A stretch of DNA of 6,725 nucleotides, from contig JAGRHE010000157.1 of assembly GCA_020445165.1 (NCBI GenBank), positions 1 through 6,725 of the forward strand, given 5' to 3'. Made by a program: the position numbers and the translations under genes. Origin of the DNA: Gammaproteobacteria bacterium. Lineage in GTDB: Bacteria > Pseudomonadota > Gammaproteobacteria > Chromatiales > Sedimenticolaceae. Positions 5,046 to 6,725 of the stretch are shown piece by piece. Numbering within the stretch: position 1 is the first letter of the stretch; every line of letters begins with the position of its first letter. The notes under the pieces are model-generated. The model was given only the letters and a program-made list of their open reading frames with translations. It ran no database searches and was not told where the DNA came from.

Positions 5046-6725
5046 GCCAAAAACCTCCCGACTGCTGAGTTTCCTGCACTGCCGGGCAATCGGCAGTGAG
5101 GGTCGGCTGCGAACCGGCCATGTAAGGATACGCGACCGCGCCCGGGCAATCGCGCCCGGCCAGGCGGCCACTGCTGTCGATCCAATGATATTCGACGCCT
5201 TCCGGTGGAAGCAGTTGCAGCGGCAGGTTGTCGATCCGGCTCATCAGGTCGCCCCAGACCGGCAGCGCCCCCTGCGATCCGGTCAACCCGGTCGAAGCGT
5301 TGTCATCGCGCCCGACCCAGACTACGGCTACGCGATCGCCGGAGAAACCGGCGAACCAGCTGTCGCGCAGATCGTTAGTGGTCCCGGTCTTGCCGGCCAC
5401 CTGCAGGCCGCTCGGCAGCATCCTCTGCAATGCGGCGGCAGTGCCCGACTCGGCGACCTCGACCAGATTTCGATTGAGTAGGAAGACCGCTGCCGGATCA
5501 GCCGCCTGCTCAACCGTCAGCGGATAGCGCTGCAACGGCCGCTGCTGCGCGTCGAGCACCGCGCGAATGGCGCGCAGCGGCGATCGGAATCCACCGGCGG
5601 CCAGGGTCTGATAGACCTGGGTGACCTCGAGTGGAGACAACGACAAGGCTCCCAGGAGCAGTGACGGGAACGCGTCGATCTCGCGGTTTACGCCAAGCGC
5701 TCGCAGCGTATCGATCACCGCCCCCAGGCCCAGATCAAGACCGAGATTGACCGCCGACAGGTTCAGCGACCTCGCCAGCGCCGCATGCAGCGGGACCTCA
5801 CCGTACACCGCCTTGTCGTAATTCTGCGGTTGCCAGCGCTGCCCGCCCGGAAGTTTCAGGTCGACCTCGGCATCACGCAGCAAGGTGGTCAGGGTGTAGC
5901 GCCCGGGCTGTGCCAGCGCGGTCAGGTAGATCGCCGGCTTGACCAGCGAACCGATCGGCCGGACCGCATCCAGGGCGCGGTTGAAACCGGCAAACCCGGC
6001 ATCGCGATCGCCGACCAGCGCCTGGATCTCGCCATGCTGGGCCGACGCGACCACCACCGCACCCTGCAGGCTGTCGGCAGTCAGCTTGCGCGCCTTTTCG
6101 ATTCGCGAGAGACGCCGGTCGAGGGCATCGGCCGCCTGGCTCTGCACCCACGGATCGAAAGTCGTGAAGATGCGCAAGCCTTCCGAGGTCAGGTCCTCCT
6201 CCCGGTAGTCGCGGCGCAGCTGGCGCCGGACCAGGTCGACGAAGGCCGGCACCCGGTGCGCATTGGCCACGCCGCGCGAGCTCACGTCGAGGGACTGACG
6301 CTGTGCCTCGGCCGCCTCTGCCGCACTGATCATGCCCTGCGCGGCCATCTGCTCGATCACCAGGTTGCGCCGCTCCAGGGCACGCTGCGGGTGGCGCCGT
6401 GGATTGTAGTAGGACGCCCCCTTGACCAGCGCGACCAGCAAGGCACTTTCATGCAGGCGCAGCTCACTGACCGGTCGATTGAAATAGAAGTGGGCACCGA
6501 GGCCGAAACCATGAATCGCGCGCTGCCCATCCTGGCCCAGGAAGATCTCGTTGGCATAGGCCTCGAGAATGTCATCCTTGGTATAGCGTGCATCGACAAC
6601 CAGGGCCATCAGGGCCTCGTTGAACTTGCGCCAAAGCGAGCGTTCGGACGTGAGAATGAAATTCTTGACCAGTTGCTGGGTCAGCGTGCTGCCGCCCTGT
6701 ACGGCCCGTCCGGCCTGGACATTGG
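5029..6725 (-). CDS. mrcB: Penicillin-binding protein 1b, C-terminal 564 residues (5' end outside window)
   Basis: This is a bifunctional class A penicillin-binding protein that polymerises lipid II into glycan strands and crosslinks them in the periplasm, anchored in the inner membrane. The visible fragment begins inside the glycosyltransferase domain with QGGSTLTQQLVKN (fragment residues 9-21), then DILEAYANEIFLGQ and the RPVSELRLHESALLVALVKG segment. The transpeptidase domain shows the serine motif SLVK (nucleophile near residue 259), SLN (319-321) and KTG in AGKTGTTND (445-447). All three motifs are intact, so it should be active and beta-lactam-sensitive. The compact size, the sequence around the catalytic serine (RPIGSLVKPAIYLTAL) and the LpoP-like neighbour favour PBP1b over PBP1a. 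Missing at the window edge are the cytoplasmic tail, membrane anchor, the UB2H activator-docking domain and the start of the glycosyltransferase, including its catalytic glutamate. Its stop overlaps the next gene by 17 bases. Confidence 0.92.
   Translation of the reverse strand, partial: NVQAGRAVQGGSTLTQQLVKNFILTSERSLWRKFNEALMALVVDARYTKDDILEAYANEIFLGQDGQRAIHGFGLGAHFYFNRPVSELRLHESALLVALVKGASYYNPRRHPQRALERRNLVIEQMAAQGMISAAEAAEAQRQSLDVSSRGVANAHRVPAFVDLVRRQLRRDYREEDLTSEGLRIFTTFDPWVQSQAADALDRRLSRIEKARKLTADSLQGAVVVASAQHGEIQALVGDRDAGFAGFNRALDAVRPIGSLVKPAIYLTALAQPGRYTLTTLLRDAEVDLKLPGGQRWQPQNYDKAVYGEVPLHAALARSLNLSAVNLGLDLGLGAVIDTLRALGVNREIDAFPSLLLGALSLSPLEVTQVYQTLAAGGFRSPLRAIRAVLDAQQRPLQRYPLTVEQAADPAAVFLLNRNLVEVAESGTAAALQRMLPSGLQVAGKTGTTNDLRDSWFAGFSGDRVAVVWVGRDDNASTGLTGSQGALPVWGDLMSRIDNLPLQLLPPEGVEYHWIDSSGRLAGRDCPGAVAYPYMAGSQPTLTADCPAVQETQQSGGFWRDLFN

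Noticed and set aside
5046..5171. N-terminal extension of the TPR lipoprotein to an ATG at 5171
   Set aside because: It overlaps mrcB by over 140 bases and pushes the lipobox far from the N-terminus, while the GTG at 5045 has a good ribosome binding site and a proper lipoprotein signal.
4834..5481. 215-codon plus-strand frame
   Set aside because: It is antisense to the conserved transpeptidase region of mrcB and the LpoP-like gene, with no domain or ribosome binding site.

Overview
This window is high-GC DNA of gammaproteobacterial character. The basis is a YoaA-type Fe-S helicase of nearly E. coli length and a class A penicillin-binding protein of the PBP1b type, followed by a tetratricopeptide (TPR) lipoprotein as in Pseudomonas-like (non-enterobacterial) lineages. 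I cannot name the species. Every gene I accept lies on the minus strand, so transcription runs from position 6725 towards position 1. The long plus-strand open frames are antisense shadows in GC-rich codons.

Layout in transcription order. (1) 6725-5029: mrcB (PBP1b), cut at its 5' end by the window edge. (2) 5045-4473: a TPR outer-membrane lipoprotein resembling LpoP, the PBP1b activator. Its GTG start lies inside the end of mrcB. (3) 4439-4158: a 93-residue protein I do not recognise, in the same apparent operon. (4) A short promoter-like gap containing a perfect 15-bp palindrome. (5) 4068-3574: a 164-residue protein with a PD-(D/E)XK nuclease-like signature. (6) 3552-1648: yoaA, an XPD/DinG-family Fe-S helicase. 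(7) 1638-1045: an exported protein of unknown function. (8) 1091-534: a TlpA/ResA-like periplasmic thioredoxin whose start lies inside the preceding gene. (9) 533-23: about 500 bp without a convincing gene, holding several inverted repeats and, near its low-coordinate end, an AT-rich promoter-like segment with a possible OxyR-type site. (10) 22-1: the first seven codons of another minus-strand gene, running off the window.

Functionally there are three modules: peptidoglycan synthesis with its outer-membrane activator (mrcB and the LpoP-like gene), DNA processing (nuclease-fold protein and YoaA), and periplasmic redox (exported protein and thioredoxin). Most of this is core genome. I see no mobile element, CRISPR array, tRNA or rRNA. 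The least-described parts are the 93-residue protein attached to the PBP1b operon, the nuclease-fold/YoaA pair, the exported protein overlapping the thioredoxin gene, and the structured intergenic region at 150-535.
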